DNA of 64,000 nucleotides from Aquisalimonas lutea (GCF_030409225.1 NZ_JAUFPK010000001.1:678191-742190), one strand, 5' to 3'. Counted from the stretch's first letter, positions 29,118-40,612 are shown. Numbers and translations: made by a program. Notes: generated by a model not told the origin, from the letters alone.

Positions 29118-29795
29118 ATGAGCGAGGAACTGCTGGAATGCGTGGAAGCCGGCGCCGGCGGCGAAGCCAAGGCGAGCGTCATCTGGCTGCACGGCCTGGG
29201 CGCGGACGGCCACGATTTCGAGCCCATCGTCCCGGAGCTGCGCCTGCCGGCGTCGCTGCCCGTGCGCTTCATTTTCCCGCATGCGCCGGTGCGGCCGGTG
29301 ACCCTCAACGGCGGCATGGCCATGCGCGCCTGGTACGACATCATCGCGCTGGGAGGCAACGCACAGCAGGACGAGCAGGGCATCCGGCAGTCCGAGGCCC
29401 AGGTGCATGCGCTCATCCGCCGGGAGAACGAGCGCGGCATCGCCACCGGACGGATCGTGCTGGCCGGCTTCTCCCAGGGCGGCGCCGTGGCACTGCACAC
29501 GGGGGTTCGCTACCCCGAGCAGCTGGCCGGGATCATGGGGCTGTCCACGTATCTTCCCCTGGCGGACTCGGTGGCCGCGGAGCGCAGCGGCGCCAACGCG
29601 CAGACGCCCGTGTTCATGGCCCACGGCACCGAGGATCCCGTGCTGCCCATCCAGCTCGGGCAGCGCTCCCACGAGCACCTGCAAGCGCTGGGCTACGCCG
29701 TGGAATGGCACGACTACCCCATGCAGCACGCCGTGTGCCTGGAGGAGATCCAGGCCATCGGCGCCTGGCTGCAGCAGGTGCTGGCCCCGGCGTGA
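29118..29795 (+). CDS. Carboxylesterase / phospholipase family alpha/beta hydrolase
   Basis: A 225-aa soluble esterase of the carboxylesterase 2/acyl-protein-thioesterase-like family. It has an oxyanion-side motif WLHGLGADGHDF, the nucleophile Ser119 in GFSQGG, acid Asp173 in GTEDPVLP and base His204 in MQHAVC. Length and motifs match the EstB-type enzymes of Pseudomonas. The natural substrate is unknown. It is divergent from lptM across 115 nt. The 193-nt gap after it contains no recognisable feature until the Fur-like site at 29944. Confidence 0.93.
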   Translation: MSEELLECVEAGAGGEAKASVIWLHGLGADGHDFEPIVPELRLPASLPVRFIFPHAPVRPVTLNGGMAMRAWYDIIALGGNAQQDEQGIRQSEAQVHALIRRENERGIATGRIVLAGFSQGGAVALHTGVRYPEQLAGIMGLSTYLPLADSVAAERSGANAQTPVFMAHGTEDPVLPIQLGQRSHEHLQALGYAVEWHDYPMQHAVCLEEIQAIGAWLQQVLAPA

Positions 29796-29943
29796 CTTCC
29801 CAACAGGTTCGTCGGCATCACAGTCCGGCTGCCGCACTGGGCGTCGGCGCACATCGGCGTGGTAGCGGGTGACCCGAGCCGTCGTCGCCCCTACGCAGTC
29901 CGTCTCAGAGGAGCGCTGCTTGCGACCTCCATTCAGGGTGATA

Positions 29944-29962
29944 GAATACGAATGATTATCAA
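29944..29962. promoter_or_regulatory. Fur-box-like site upstream of the fecI-type operon
   Basis: GAATACGAATGATTATCAA resembles the 19-bp Fur box; the right half AATGATTATC is the best-matching part. It is AT-rich in an otherwise GC-rich region and lies 27 nt before the sigma-factor start. Confidence 0.6.
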
Positions 29963-29988
29963 ATAGGTTCATAACCCGGCAGGTCGCC

Positions 29989-30483
29989 ATGTCCCACGAA
30001 ACCGCCGCCGGGCGGCTCTACGTCGACTACCATGGCTGGCTGCACAACTGGCTACGTCGACGGCTCGGCTGTACGGACACGGCCGCCGACCTGGTTCACG
30101 ACACCTTTCTGCGCGTGGTGCGGCGCTTCGATGAGGCTGACCGTGTCCGCGAGCCGCGCGCCTACCTGAGCACCATCGCGCGCGGGCTGCTGGCCAACCA
30201 CTGGCGCCGGCAGGCCCTGGAGCAGGCTTATCTTGAGGCCCTCGCGAGTCTCCCCGAGCCCAGCGCGGCCTCGCCCGAGGACCGCGAGCTCGCACTCGAG
30301 GCCCTGCATCGCATCGATGCCACCCTCGCGTGCCTGCCCGAACGGCCGCGCCGCGCCTTCCTGCTGGCCCAGCTCGACGGCCTGCGCTACCGCGAGATCG
30401 CGGTGGAGCTCGGCGTCTCCGAGCGCATGGTGAAGAAGTACATGGCGCGCGCCATGTACGAGTGTCTTTTGCAGGCGGCCTGA
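29989..30483 (+). CDS. FecI-family ECF sigma factor
   Basis: A 164-aa extracytoplasmic-function sigma factor directing RNA polymerase to the downstream receptor/transport genes when a ferric-siderophore signal arrives. Region 2 contains DLVHDTFLRVV (about 35-45) and region 4 a helix-turn-helix LRYREIAVELGVSERMVKKYM (about 131-151). The FecR-type anti-sigma gene follows 3 nt later, then a receptor with a signalling domain: the classic cell-surface-signalling trio. It starts the iron island and is preceded by a Fur-like site, so iron-starvation control is expected. Confidence 0.93.
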   Translation: MSHETAAGRLYVDYHGWLHNWLRRRLGCTDTAADLVHDTFLRVVRRFDEADRVREPRAYLSTIARGLLANHWRRQALEQAYLEALASLPEPSAASPEDRELALEALHRIDATLACLPERPRRAFLLAQLDGLRYREIAVELGVSERMVKKYMARAMYECLLQAA

Positions 30484-30486
30484 GCC

Positions 30487-31410
30487 ATGGATCGGCGCAC
30501 ACTGCGCGTTGCCGCCGAGTGGTTCGCTCTGTTGCGCGACGACAGCGCCGACGAGGCGGACCGTCGTCGGTGGCGCGAGTGGCTCGATGCCCACGCCGCG
30601 CATCGCGAGGCATGGGCGCGTGTCGAGGCCGTCGAGGGTGAGCTTCGCGGACTCCCCCGGAAGCCGGCCCGCGCCGCTTTCACTGCGGCGGATGCCAGCC
30701 GCCGGCGGGCGCTCAAGACACTGGGCATGCTGGCGGTGGCGGCCCCGGTGGCCTGGCTCGCCGGCCGCCGCCTGCCCTGGGACGCGTGGCAGGCGGACTA
30801 TCGCACCGCCGTGGGCGAGATCCGGGACGTCCGTCTCGCCGACGGTACCCGGGTGTGGCTCAACACCGATACCGCGCTGGACGTGACGTATACCCGGGAG
30901 GCGCGACGGCTGGAGCTGCATCGGGGCGAGGTGGTCCTGGAGACCACCCCCGACGAGCGGCCCCTGACCCTCGCCACCACCCATGGTGACCTGCGTCCCC
31001 TGGGTACCCGCTTCGGCGCCCGCCTGCAATCCGGGCACACCCTTGCCTACGTGGAGCGCGGGGCCGTCGAGGCGCACCCGGTGCGGGGCGGCGCAGCCAG
31101 GCTGGGCGCCGGGCGGATGGCCACTCTCGACTCCGGGGGCGTGGGTACGGCGCAGCCGCTGCCGTCCGGCCGGGGCGCGTGGACCGATGGTCTGCTGATT
31201 GCCAATGGCGACCCGCTCGGTGACGTGCTCGCCGAGCTGGCGCGGTACCGCACGGGCTATCTCGGCTGGTCCGACGCCGTGGCCGACATTCGCGTCATCG
31301 GTACCTATCCGGTGGCGGAGACCGAGCGCGTCCTGGACGCGCTGGAGCGTTCCCTGCCCGTGGAGGTGGAGCGGCGCACCCGTTGGTGGGTCACGGTGAA
31401 ACCGCACTGA
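30487..31410 (+). CDS. FecR-type transmembrane sigma regulator
   Basis: A 307-aa inner-membrane regulator transmits the signal from the outer-membrane receptor to the ECF sigma factor. It has an N-terminal cytoplasmic DUF4880-like sigma-binding segment (about 5-60, AAEWFALLRDD), a transmembrane helix (about 77-92), and a periplasmic FecR domain beginning at the DYRTAVGEIRDVRLADGT stretch. The C-terminal part (about 225-305) forms the secretin/STN-interacting region. It is translated right behind the sigma gene. Its cognate receptor is the next gene. Confidence 0.92.
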   Translation: MDRRTLRVAAEWFALLRDDSADEADRRRWREWLDAHAAHREAWARVEAVEGELRGLPRKPARAAFTAADASRRRALKTLGMLAVAAPVAWLAGRRLPWDAWQADYRTAVGEIRDVRLADGTRVWLNTDTALDVTYTREARRLELHRGEVVLETTPDERPLTLATTHGDLRPLGTRFGARLQSGHTLAYVERGAVEAHPVRGGAARLGAGRMATLDSGGVGTAQPLPSGRGAWTDGLLIANGDPLGDVLAELARYRTGYLGWSDAVADIRVIGTYPVAETERVLDALERSLPVEVERRTRWWVTVKPH

Positions 31411-31510
31411 CACCGCGGTGGACGGGTTTTCGATTCGGGGTTCCCCTTTCGTTCGCTCGACGGGCCTCCCCTGTGAAGCCGTCACGACATGACTCACACG
31501 AGGGGAAGCC

Positions 31511-33931
31511 ATGCGAGATCCCAACAGCCACCGCCGTTCCGCCCGTACCCTTGCGCTGGCGACGGCGCTCGTCGCGCCCGTCGCCGTCACCGGCGCGGGC
31601 GCCGGCCTGTCGGTCGCCCACGCGCAGCAGGCCGAAGCACGCGCGTACGACATCCCGCCCGGTCCCCTGGACGAGGTGCTCACACGCTTCGCCAGCGAGG
31701 CCGGGCTGCTTCTCTCCGGCGAGGCCGAGCTCGCCGGCACGCAACGGGTCCCGGGCCTCCAGGGCACGTTCACGGTGCGGGAGGCACTGGACCGGCTGCT
31801 GGCCGATGCGGAGTCCACCACCTACCGGCTGGAGGGCGACACGGTGATTCTCGCCCGGGCCGACGACGGCGCGACCTCCGCGCTCCAGCCGCTGGTCGTC
31901 ACGGGTGCGGCGGGCTCGGCGTTCGGCCCCACCGAGGGGTATGCCGCGAGCCGCGCCTATACCGCCACCAGGACCGACACGCCCGTCAGCGAGACGCCCG
32001 CCTCGGTCCAGGTGGTCCCGCGCGATGTCATCGAGGACCAGGATGCGCGGCGACTCGAGGACGTCTACCGCAACGTCAGCGGCGTCTACGGCTCCGGCAA
32101 CACGCTGAACGCCCAGACGGAGGTGCTGCCGGTCATCCGCGGCTTCGAGGTGCCCACGACGCTTCGCAACGGCATGCGGGCGACGACCCTGGGCTCCGCC
32201 GATCTGGTCAACGTCGAGCGCATCGAAGTACTCAAGGGGCCGGCCTCGATCCTGCACGGCGCACTGGCCCCGGGCGGCGTGCTCAGCTATACGACCAAGC
32301 GCCCCCTGATGGACAGCCACCACGAGGTCACCGCGCAGGCGGGCAGCTACGATCATTACCGGACCACCCTCGACACCACGGGGCCGATCGCCGGGGACGA
32401 GCTGGCCTACCGCTTCAACGCGGCCTATACGGACAGCGGCTCGTTCCGGGACCACGTCGATCTCGAGCGCGTCGCCGTTGCCCCGTCCGTGCTGTGGACG
32501 CCGGGCGCGAACACGGATGTCCTGTTCGATTTCTCCTACAGCCGCGAGGAGGTGCCGTACGACAGCGGCATCCCGCTCGATCCGGACGGGGAGCCGCTGG
32601 TCGAGGACGACACCTTCTTCGGCGATCCGACGCTGGACGGCCGCACGCTCGAGGACACGTTCGCCGGCGTCGAGCTGACCCACGAGTTCAGCCCGGCGCT
32701 CACCTCGCGCACGCGCTTTCAGTACCACCGCTCCGAGCCCCGCAGCGAAGGGATCCGGAACCGCGGCGTGTCCGGCTCCCCCGGTTCCGAGGAGCTCGCG
32801 CTGCGGTACCAGAACCAGGACCGCGAGGACGAGGAGTATCAGCTCGTCACGGATCTCATCGCCCGCTTCGACACGGGGGCGGTGGATCACGAGGTGCTCG
32901 TGGGCGCGGAGTTCCTCGATCGGTCGTTGAAGAACGACCGCTTCCGGGAGAGCCTCTCCCCCGTCGCCATCAGTGACGATCCCAATGTCCGTTACACGCC
33001 CCCGCCCGGCGGCATCCAGCTGGAGCGGTCGTTCGACGACGAGGCCGAGTGGACCGCGGTCTACCTGCAGGATCAGATCTCGCTGCTCGACGACCGTCTC
33101 CACGTCCTGGTCGGCGGACGCTTCGACGATGTTCACCGGAAGGACAACCTCAGCGGCGAGGAACGGGATAACTCGGAGTTCACCGCTCGCGCCGGCGTGC
33201 TCTATCAGGTCAGCGACCGGGTCGCGCCGTTCGCGAGCTACTCCGAGTCGTTCGACCCCCAGCGGCTCGGCGTGGTCGACCGGGGTGGCAGCGCGCTCGA
33301 TCCCGAGACCGGCACGCAGTACGAGCTCGGCGTCAAGCTCGGCGACGAGACCACCCCGTTCGTTGCCAACATCGCCGTCTTCCAGGTGGAGCGGGACAAC
33401 GTGGCCGTGTTCGATTCCGAGTTCTTCAATGCCACGGGCGACTTCGCGTACTTCGCCGGCGTCGAGCAACGCAGCCGCGGGGTTGAGCTGGACCTCGCGG
33501 GCCAGCTGACCGACTCGCTCCGGACCATCACCAATGTCGCCTACATCGATGCCGAGGAGACGGAAAACGCGACAGAGCCCGATCGCATCGGGCGACGCCT
33601 TGGCAACGTCCCGGAGTGGTCCCTGCGCTCCTGGCTGACCTACGAGCTCCCGGCGGATTCCGGGCTCACCGGGCTTCACGTCGGCGGCGGCGTGCGCTAC
33701 GAAAGCGAGCGGCTGACCGCTTTCGACGATCAGATCGAGCTCGATGAGTTCGTGGTCTTCGATGCCGCCGTGTGGTACGAAAAGCCGCTTGCCGGCGACC
33801 GTTCGCTGACGCTGCGGCTCAACGTCGACAACGTCTTCGACGAGCGCTACATCAACCGCGCCAGCGACCAGTCCATCGCGCATCCGGGCGAGCCGCTGAC
33901 CGTGACCGGAACCGTGTCGCTGGAGTTCTGA
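31511..33931 (+). CDS. TonB-dependent ferric-siderophore receptor with N-terminal signalling domain
   Basis: An 806-aa outer-membrane receptor. It has a signal peptide cleaved near residue 38 (AHA), an STN signalling domain (about 45-115), a TonB-box-like LQPLVVTG (about 125-132), a plug domain (about 155-265, with VERIEVLKGPASILHG) and a 22-strand barrel ending in SLEF with a terminal Phe. The STN domain means it also signals to the FecR protein. Overall pattern resembles FhuA/FpvA-type siderophore receptors rather than heme or vitamin B12 receptors, but the ligand cannot be named. The start follows GAGGGGAAGCC. Confidence 0.94.
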   Translation: MRDPNSHRRSARTLALATALVAPVAVTGAGAGLSVAHAQQAEARAYDIPPGPLDEVLTRFASEAGLLLSGEAELAGTQRVPGLQGTFTVREALDRLLADAESTTYRLEGDTVILARADDGATSALQPLVVTGAAGSAFGPTEGYAASRAYTATRTDTPVSETPASVQVVPRDVIEDQDARRLEDVYRNVSGVYGSGNTLNAQTEVLPVIRGFEVPTTLRNGMRATTLGSADLVNVERIEVLKGPASILHGALAPGGVLSYTTKRPLMDSHHEVTAQAGSYDHYRTTLDTTGPIAGDELAYRFNAAYTDSGSFRDHVDLERVAVAPSVLWTPGANTDVLFDFSYSREEVPYDSGIPLDPDGEPLVEDDTFFGDPTLDGRTLEDTFAGVELTHEFSPALTSRTRFQYHRSEPRSEGIRNRGVSGSPGSEELALRYQNQDREDEEYQLVTDLIARFDTGAVDHEVLVGAEFLDRSLKNDRFRESLSPVAISDDPNVRYTPPPGGIQLERSFDDEAEWTAVYLQDQISLLDDRLHVLVGGRFDDVHRKDNLSGEERDNSEFTARAGVLYQVSDRVAPFASYSESFDPQRLGVVDRGGSALDPETGTQYELGVKLGDETTPFVANIAVFQVERDNVAVFDSEFFNATGDFAYFAGVEQRSRGVELDLAGQLTDSLRTITNVAYIDAEETENATEPDRIGRRLGNVPEWSLRSWLTYELPADSGLTGLHVGGGVRYESERLTAFDDQIELDEFVVFDAAVWYEKPLAGDRSLTLRLNVDNVFDERYINRASDQSIAHPGEPLTVTGTVSLEF

Positions 33932-33979
33932 TGGAGGTCCGCGTGGCCGCAACCAGAGGGCAGGACCGTTGCGGAGATC

Positions 33980-34873
33980 ATGACCCTTACGTGTGACCAG
34001 GCAGCCGAAGGGTCCGCCGCCGTTGGGCGATCCGGGACGGATGACCGTGCGGGTCCGGCGCCCGATCGTGCCCCGCGCCTGCAGGCCGAAGCGCTGGATG
34101 CTGGCTACGGCGATGCCCGGGTCCTCGCGGGGCTCGAGCTCGCCGTGCCGGACGGGCGCTTCACCGCGCTGCTCGGGCCGAACGGCTGCGGCAAGTCCAC
34201 CCTGCTGCGCACCCTCGCGAGGCTGGCCGGACCGCAGAGCGGTAGCGTGCTGCTGGATGGCCGCGCCATCCACCGGTTGCCCACGCGTGAGGTGGCGCGG
34301 CGGCTCGGTCTGCTCCCGCAGGCGCCGGTGACGCCCGAGGGTATGCGCGTGCGCGAGCTCGTCGCCCAGGGGCGTTTCCCGCACCAGAGCCTGTTGCGCC
34401 AGTGGTCGTCGAAGGACGAGGCTGCTGTGGCCGAGGCGCTGGCGATCACCCGCATGGAGGCGCTCGCCGAGCGGCCGCTGGGCACGCTCTCCGGCGGCCA
34501 GCGCCAGCGCTGCTGGATCGCCATGACCCTCGCCCAGCGCACGCCGCTCATCCTCCTGGACGAGCCCACCACCTTCCTCGACCTGCGCTACCAGCTCGAG
34601 ATCCTGGCGCTCATGGCGCGGCTCACCCACGAGCTCGGACGCACCGTAGTCGCGGTGCTGCACGACCTCAACCAGGCGGCCGCCCACGCTGACCACATGG
34701 TGTTGCTGCGCGACGGCGGCGTGCACGCCGAAGGGGCGCCGGAGGCCGTGTTCACGGCGGAGAACATCGAGGCGGTGTTCGGCGTCACCTGCAACGTTTT
34801 GCGCGACCCGGCCACGGGTCATCTGCTGTGCGCCCCGGCGGCGGTGGCGCGGGCGGAGGGCGCGCGGGCATGA
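33980..34873 (+). CDS. Iron-siderophore ABC importer, ATP-binding protein (FecE/FhuC type)
   Basis: A 297-aa cytoplasmic ATPase for siderophore import. Walker A GPNGCGKST, signature LSGGQRQRCWIAM, Walker B LILLDEPTTFLD and the H-loop VLHDLNQA are all present. About 40 N-terminal residues precede the conserved domain, longer than usual; a later start is possible, but none has a better ribosome binding site than GGAG before 33980. Its stop overlaps the first permease (ATGA). Confidence 0.93.
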   Translation: MTLTCDQAAEGSAAVGRSGTDDRAGPAPDRAPRLQAEALDAGYGDARVLAGLELAVPDGRFTALLGPNGCGKSTLLRTLARLAGPQSGSVLLDGRAIHRLPTREVARRLGLLPQAPVTPEGMRVRELVAQGRFPHQSLLRQWSSKDEAAVAEALAITRMEALAERPLGTLSGGQRQRCWIAMTLAQRTPLILLDEPTTFLDLRYQLEILALMARLTHELGRTVVAVLHDLNQAAAHADHMVLLRDGGVHAEGAPEAVFTAENIEAVFGVTCNVLRDPATGHLLCAPAAVARAEGARA

Positions 34874-35889
34874 CGGCCGCGGCGGTGGCACCCGCGTCCC
34901 GGAAGCCGCTCGGTCGGCTCGGCGGCAGCGCGCTGGCGTTGCTGGTGCTGGCGGTGATCGCCCTGGCCCATCTCGGCCTCGGCGCCCGGGAGCTGTCGCC
35001 GGGCACGCTCATCGATGCATTGGTGGCCTACGACCCGGCGCAGTTCGAGCAGTTCATCGTGCGCGAGCTGCGCCTGCCGCGGTTGCTGATCGCGCTCACG
35101 GTAGGCGCGGCGCTGGCAGTCGCCGGGGCGCTCATGCAGGGGGTGACCCTCAACCCGCTGGCGGCCCCGGACATCCTCGGGGTCAATCTCGGCGCGGCAA
35201 CCGCGGTGGTGCTGGCGACGTTCCTCGGCGTCGGCGGCCCCGGGACGTTGCCGTGGCTCGCATTCGGCGGGGCGCTGGTGACCAGCGTGGTGGTCTACCT
35301 CATCGGCTCCATCGGCCGCGGCGGCGCGATGCCGCTCAAGCTCACCCTCGCCGGGGTGGCGGTGTCGGCGTTCCTGGGCTCGCTGATCAGCGCCGCGCAC
35401 CTGCTCAACCAGGACGGCTTCGACCGCCTGCGGGTCTGGCTCGCCGGCACCCTGACGGGGCGCGACATGGAGGTGTTCGCCACGGCGCTCCCGTATCTGG
35501 CGCTGGGGCTAGCGGTGGCGCTGCTCATAGCCCGGCAGATCACCGCGCTCGGGCTCGGGGCGGATGTCGCCCGCGGCCTCGGCGTGCGCGCCGGACGGCT
35601 GCGCTTGCTCGCCCTCGCCAGCGTGGTGCTGCTGTGCGGCGCGGCGGTCACGGTCACCGGACCCATCGGCTTCATCGGCCTGGTCGTACCGCACATGGTG
35701 CGCGCGTTCGTCGGCCTGGACTACCGCTGGGTGGTGCCGTTGTCGGCCGTCACCGGGGCGGCCGTGCTGACCGCGGCCGACATTGTCGCGCGCACGGTGC
35801 TCGCGCCGCAGGAGCTGGCCACGGGCATCGTCACCGCACTGGTGGGGGCGCCCGTGTTCGTGGCACTGGTCCGCCGGCAGGTGCACTGA
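34870..35889 (+). CDS. Iron-siderophore ABC importer, permease 1 (FecCD family)
   Basis: A 339-aa inner-membrane protein of the FecCD/BtuC family with about ten hydrophobic segments. Landmarks are RELRLPRLLIALTVGAALA, the GALMQGVTLNPLAAPDILG motif conserved in this family, and GPIGFIGLVVPHM near the C-terminus, which contacts the ATPase. The ATG overlaps the ATPase stop, and its own stop overlaps the next permease (TGATG). Confidence 0.93.
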   Translation: MTAAAVAPASRKPLGRLGGSALALLVLAVIALAHLGLGARELSPGTLIDALVAYDPAQFEQFIVRELRLPRLLIALTVGAALAVAGALMQGVTLNPLAAPDILGVNLGAATAVVLATFLGVGGPGTLPWLAFGGALVTSVVVYLIGSIGRGGAMPLKLTLAGVAVSAFLGSLISAAHLLNQDGFDRLRVWLAGTLTGRDMEVFATALPYLALGLAVALLIARQITALGLGADVARGLGVRAGRLRLLALASVVLLCGAAVTVTGPIGFIGLVVPHMVRAFVGLDYRWVVPLSAVTGAAVLTAADIVARTVLAPQELATGIVTALVGAPVFVALVRRQVH

Positions 35890-36962
35890 TGGCGGTGGTA
35901 CGCCATGGTGCCGGCGCAGCGCGGATGCTGCGGCTGCGCAGCCCCGGCGAGCGGCTGGCGCTGCTGCTGCCCGTCCGCGCCCTGCTGGTGCTGGCGCTGC
36001 TCGGCGTCGTGCTGCTCACCGTCATCGCCGTGAGCGCCGCCAACGGCAGCTACCCGGTGCCGCTGGCCGACGTGTTCGCCGTGCTCAGCGGCGGCAGCGC
36101 GTCGGATCCGCAGCTGGGACTGATCGTGCGCGAGTTCCGCCTGCCGCGCACGCTGGCGGCGGCGCTCGCCGGCACGCTGCTCGCCGTCTCCGGTGCCTGC
36201 CTGCAGGCGGTGACCCGCAACCCGCTGGCCGATCCGTCGCTGGTCGGCGTGTCCCAGGGAGCGGCGGTGGCGGTGCTGCTGGTGCTCATCGTGCTGCCCG
36301 GCCTGCCGGGCGGGGCCGTGCCGGCGGCCGCGGTGCTGGGGGCGTTCGCGGTGGCGGCAATCATGTATGCGCTCATGGGCCGCGACGGCGCGGGCACCAT
36401 CCGGTTCATCCTCACCGGCATCGGCGTCGGCGCCTTTCTTTCCGGGGTGAGCAGCCTGCTCCTCACCTACGGCAAGCTCGAGTGGGTCATGCCGGCGCTG
36501 GTCTGGCTCGCCGGCAGCGTGCACGCCGCCGGCTGGGGCGAGGTGGCCATGCTCGCCGCCTGGACGGCGGTGGTGCTGCCCGTCATGCTCGCGGCCAGCC
36601 GCGGCCTCAACGCCCTGCTGCTGGGCGGGGACGTCGCCGCCGGGCTCGGGCTGCCCGTGCGTCGCGCCCTGGTCATCACCGTGGCCGCGGCGGTCGCTGC
36701 GGGCGCAGGGGCGGTTGCGGCCGTGGGCACCCTCGGCTTCGCCGGCCTGGTCGCCCCCCACGTCGCGAGGCTCCTGGTGGGCGAGCGCCAGGGCACGCTG
36801 CTCGTTGCCAGCGCCCTCGTCGGCGCGGTGCTGGTGGCGGCGGCCGATACCGTCGGCCGGCTGGCGTTCGCACCGGTGCAGATCCCGGCCGGCATCATCA
36901 CCGCGCTGATCGGCGTGCCGTATTTCCTGCTGCTGCTGTGGCAGCGGCGCCACACACTCTAG
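35889..36962 (+). CDS. Iron-siderophore ABC importer, permease 2 (FecCD family)
   Basis: A 357-aa second FecCD/BtuC-type permease, pairing with the previous gene as a heterodimer. Landmarks are REFRLPRTLAAALAGTLLA, CLQAVTRNPLADPSLVG and GTLGFAGLVAPHVARLLVG. About ten transmembrane segments. The N-terminal 30 residues are basic and cytoplasmic. Two distinct permease genes, one ATPase and one binding protein form the standard siderophore importer set. Confidence 0.93.
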   Translation: MAVVRHGAGAARMLRLRSPGERLALLLPVRALLVLALLGVVLLTVIAVSAANGSYPVPLADVFAVLSGGSASDPQLGLIVREFRLPRTLAAALAGTLLAVSGACLQAVTRNPLADPSLVGVSQGAAVAVLLVLIVLPGLPGGAVPAAAVLGAFAVAAIMYALMGRDGAGTIRFILTGIGVGAFLSGVSSLLLTYGKLEWVMPALVWLAGSVHAAGWGEVAMLAAWTAVVLPVMLAASRGLNALLLGGDVAAGLGLPVRRALVITVAAAVAAGAGAVAAVGTLGFAGLVAPHVARLLVGERQGTLLVASALVGAVLVAAADTVGRLAFAPVQIPAGIITALIGVPYFLLLLWQRRHTL

Positions 36963-36975
36963 GGGCACAGGCGAG

Positions 36976-37917
36976 ATGACGAGCGACAAGCGCTTCTGTT
37001 CCGTGGAGGACCGGCGTATCGACGAGCCGCTGCCGGGCAAGGGCGGCGTGTACGAGCCGCACCTGCTGCTTACCTGGCCGCGGCGCAAGTGGACTAGCCA
37101 GGTGTTCGGCGCCAAGGACATGCCGGAGGCCGTGTTCCAGCGCTTGATGGCGCTGCGCAAGGATGGCTGGCGGGTCCAGCTCATCGACCGGCGGGGCCAC
37201 GACCACAGCCGCCGGCGGATCCTGGCGCCGATGTCCGGCAACGTGTACGGCTGCGGCGACGGCGACCTGCCGGTGCTGCTCGACGCCCTGCGGGAGGACG
37301 CTGCGGCGGCGGCTCCCTGGATCTGTGGGCGCACGGCGCCGCGCACGCTCATCTGCTGCACGCACGGGCGCAAGGATCGCTGCTGCGCGAAGTTCGGGCA
37401 CGCCAGCTATCGCGCGATCTGCACCGAAGTGGCCCGAAGCGGTGGCGATTTCGACGTGTGGGAGACGACCCACGTCGGCGGCTGCCGGCTCGCGGCCAAC
37501 GTCGTGGCGCTGCCCGCGGTGCGCCGCTACGGCCGCGTCGACCCGGATCAGGTGGCCGGCCTGCTCGCCGCGGAGCGCGAGAATCGGCCGTACCTGCCGT
37601 GCTTTCGGGGTGTGCCGGATCGCAACGCCCTGGAGCAGTGCGCCGACGCCGGCGCCCGCGGGTGGCTCCAGGAGCGCGGTATCACCGCCGAGGTGCAGGT
37701 CGAGCGCACGCCCGTTCCCGATCGCGCCGGGCGGCGCACGGTGCGTGTGCGTTGGCGCTCGGACGAAACCGGGGGCGTACTGGATGTGCGTTGCCGATCG
37801 CGCAGGGTCACGTTCTACAGCAACTGCGAGGACCTGGAGCGGGGCGAGACGCATACCGCCCGTTTCTGGCTGGCCGAAGCAGTGACTGCGCAAGCGCGCG
37901 CGGAGGCCGATTCATGA
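36976..37917 (+). CDS. Sucrase/ferredoxin-like family protein, putative ferric-siderophore reductase
   Basis: A 313-aa protein with no signal peptide. The motif CCTHGRKDRCCAKFG (127-141) and HVGGC (166-170) mark the thioredoxin-like sucrase/ferredoxin family (yeast Apd1/Aim32 relatives), in which Cys and His residues bind a [2Fe-2S] cluster. Many relatives have a second His where this protein has Cys170. Lying between the permeases and the binding protein (4-nt overlap), it is well placed to reduce Fe(III)-siderophore in the cytoplasm. That role is inference from context; family membership is from visible motifs. Confidence 0.75.
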   Translation: MTSDKRFCSVEDRRIDEPLPGKGGVYEPHLLLTWPRRKWTSQVFGAKDMPEAVFQRLMALRKDGWRVQLIDRRGHDHSRRRILAPMSGNVYGCGDGDLPVLLDALREDAAAAAPWICGRTAPRTLICCTHGRKDRCCAKFGHASYRAICTEVARSGGDFDVWETTHVGGCRLAANVVALPAVRRYGRVDPDQVAGLLAAERENRPYLPCFRGVPDRNALEQCADAGARGWLQERGITAEVQVERTPVPDRAGRRTVRVRWRSDETGGVLDVRCRSRRVTFYSNCEDLERGETHTARFWLAEAVTAQARAEADS

Positions 37918-38848
37918 GGCGGCTCCTCCTGCTGCTCGGCCTGTGCCTGGCGCTGCCCGCCGCCGGCGACACGCGCGTCGTGGAGAGCGCGCAGGGCCCG
38001 GTGGCGGTGCCGGCGCAGCCGCAGCGCATCGTCTCGCTGCACGACGCCGCCATTACCCATCCGCTGATCGAGCTCGGCGCGCCGGTGGTGGGCAGTGCCG
38101 GGCGCATCGACGACGAGGGCCGGCTGTTCATTCGCGGCGTGCGTGATCTGCGCGGCGAAGGCTTCGAGGAGCTGGGCATCGAGTTCCTCGGCACCTTCAA
38201 CCAGCTCAACGCCGAGCGCATCGCCATGCTCGAGCCGGACCTGATCATCGCGCCACCCTGGCAGCAGCATCAGCTGCCGCGGCTGGAGGCGGTGGCGCCG
38301 GTGGTGGTGATCCCGTGGCATAGCGAGGACATGCTGGAGACCTATCGGCTGATCGCCGAGGCGAGTGGTCGCACGGCCGCCTTCGAGCGCCTGCACGCGC
38401 GCTACCAGCGCAGGATCGCGGCGTTGCGCCGGTGGATCGGCGAGCCGGCAGCGATCTCCATCGCCCTGGTGCAGGCGTACGGCGGGCAGGTAACCCTCTA
38501 CCGGGACTATGGTGCCTTCAACCAGGTGGTGCGCGATGTCGGCTTTGCCGAGCCCGCGATGGTCCGCTCCCTGGCGACCGATTCGGCGAGCCTCAGCGCC
38601 GAGCGGCTGCCGGATCTGCAGCCGGATTACCTGTTCAGCACCTTCGAGCCGAACTACGGCCAGGAGCCGCGGGACCCTCACCGGGCTCTCGAGCGGGCCC
38701 TGCCCGGCTGGTGCGAGCGGATCACCGCCTGCCGCGAGGGGCGCTTCATCGCCCTGCATCGCAGCAAGACGCAGGACAGCTTCGCCGCGCTCGACTACGT
38801 CATCGATCAGCTCACGACGCATATCCCAGGCCGGGGGCGGAGCGCTCC

Positions 38849-38852
<4 letters not shown>
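37914..38852 (+). CDS. Periplasmic siderophore-binding protein (FecB/FhuD/BtuF type)
   Basis: A 312-aa exported binding protein. A signal peptide (LLLLLGLCLALPAAG) is followed by a class III solute-binding fold: QRIVSLHDAAITHPLIELG, IEFLGTFNQLNAERIAMLEPDLII, a linking helix and a C-terminal lobe. It delivers the ferric complex to the FecCD permeases. ATGA overlaps exist at both ends, with the reductase-like gene before and the ABC half-transporter after. Confidence 0.9.

Positions 38853-40612
<1,760 letters not shown>

Noticed and set aside
31391-34891. 1166-codon open frame on the minus strand across the TonB-dependent receptor
   Set aside because: Antisense artefact of high GC. The plus strand encodes clear FecR, receptor and ATPase proteins over the same bases.
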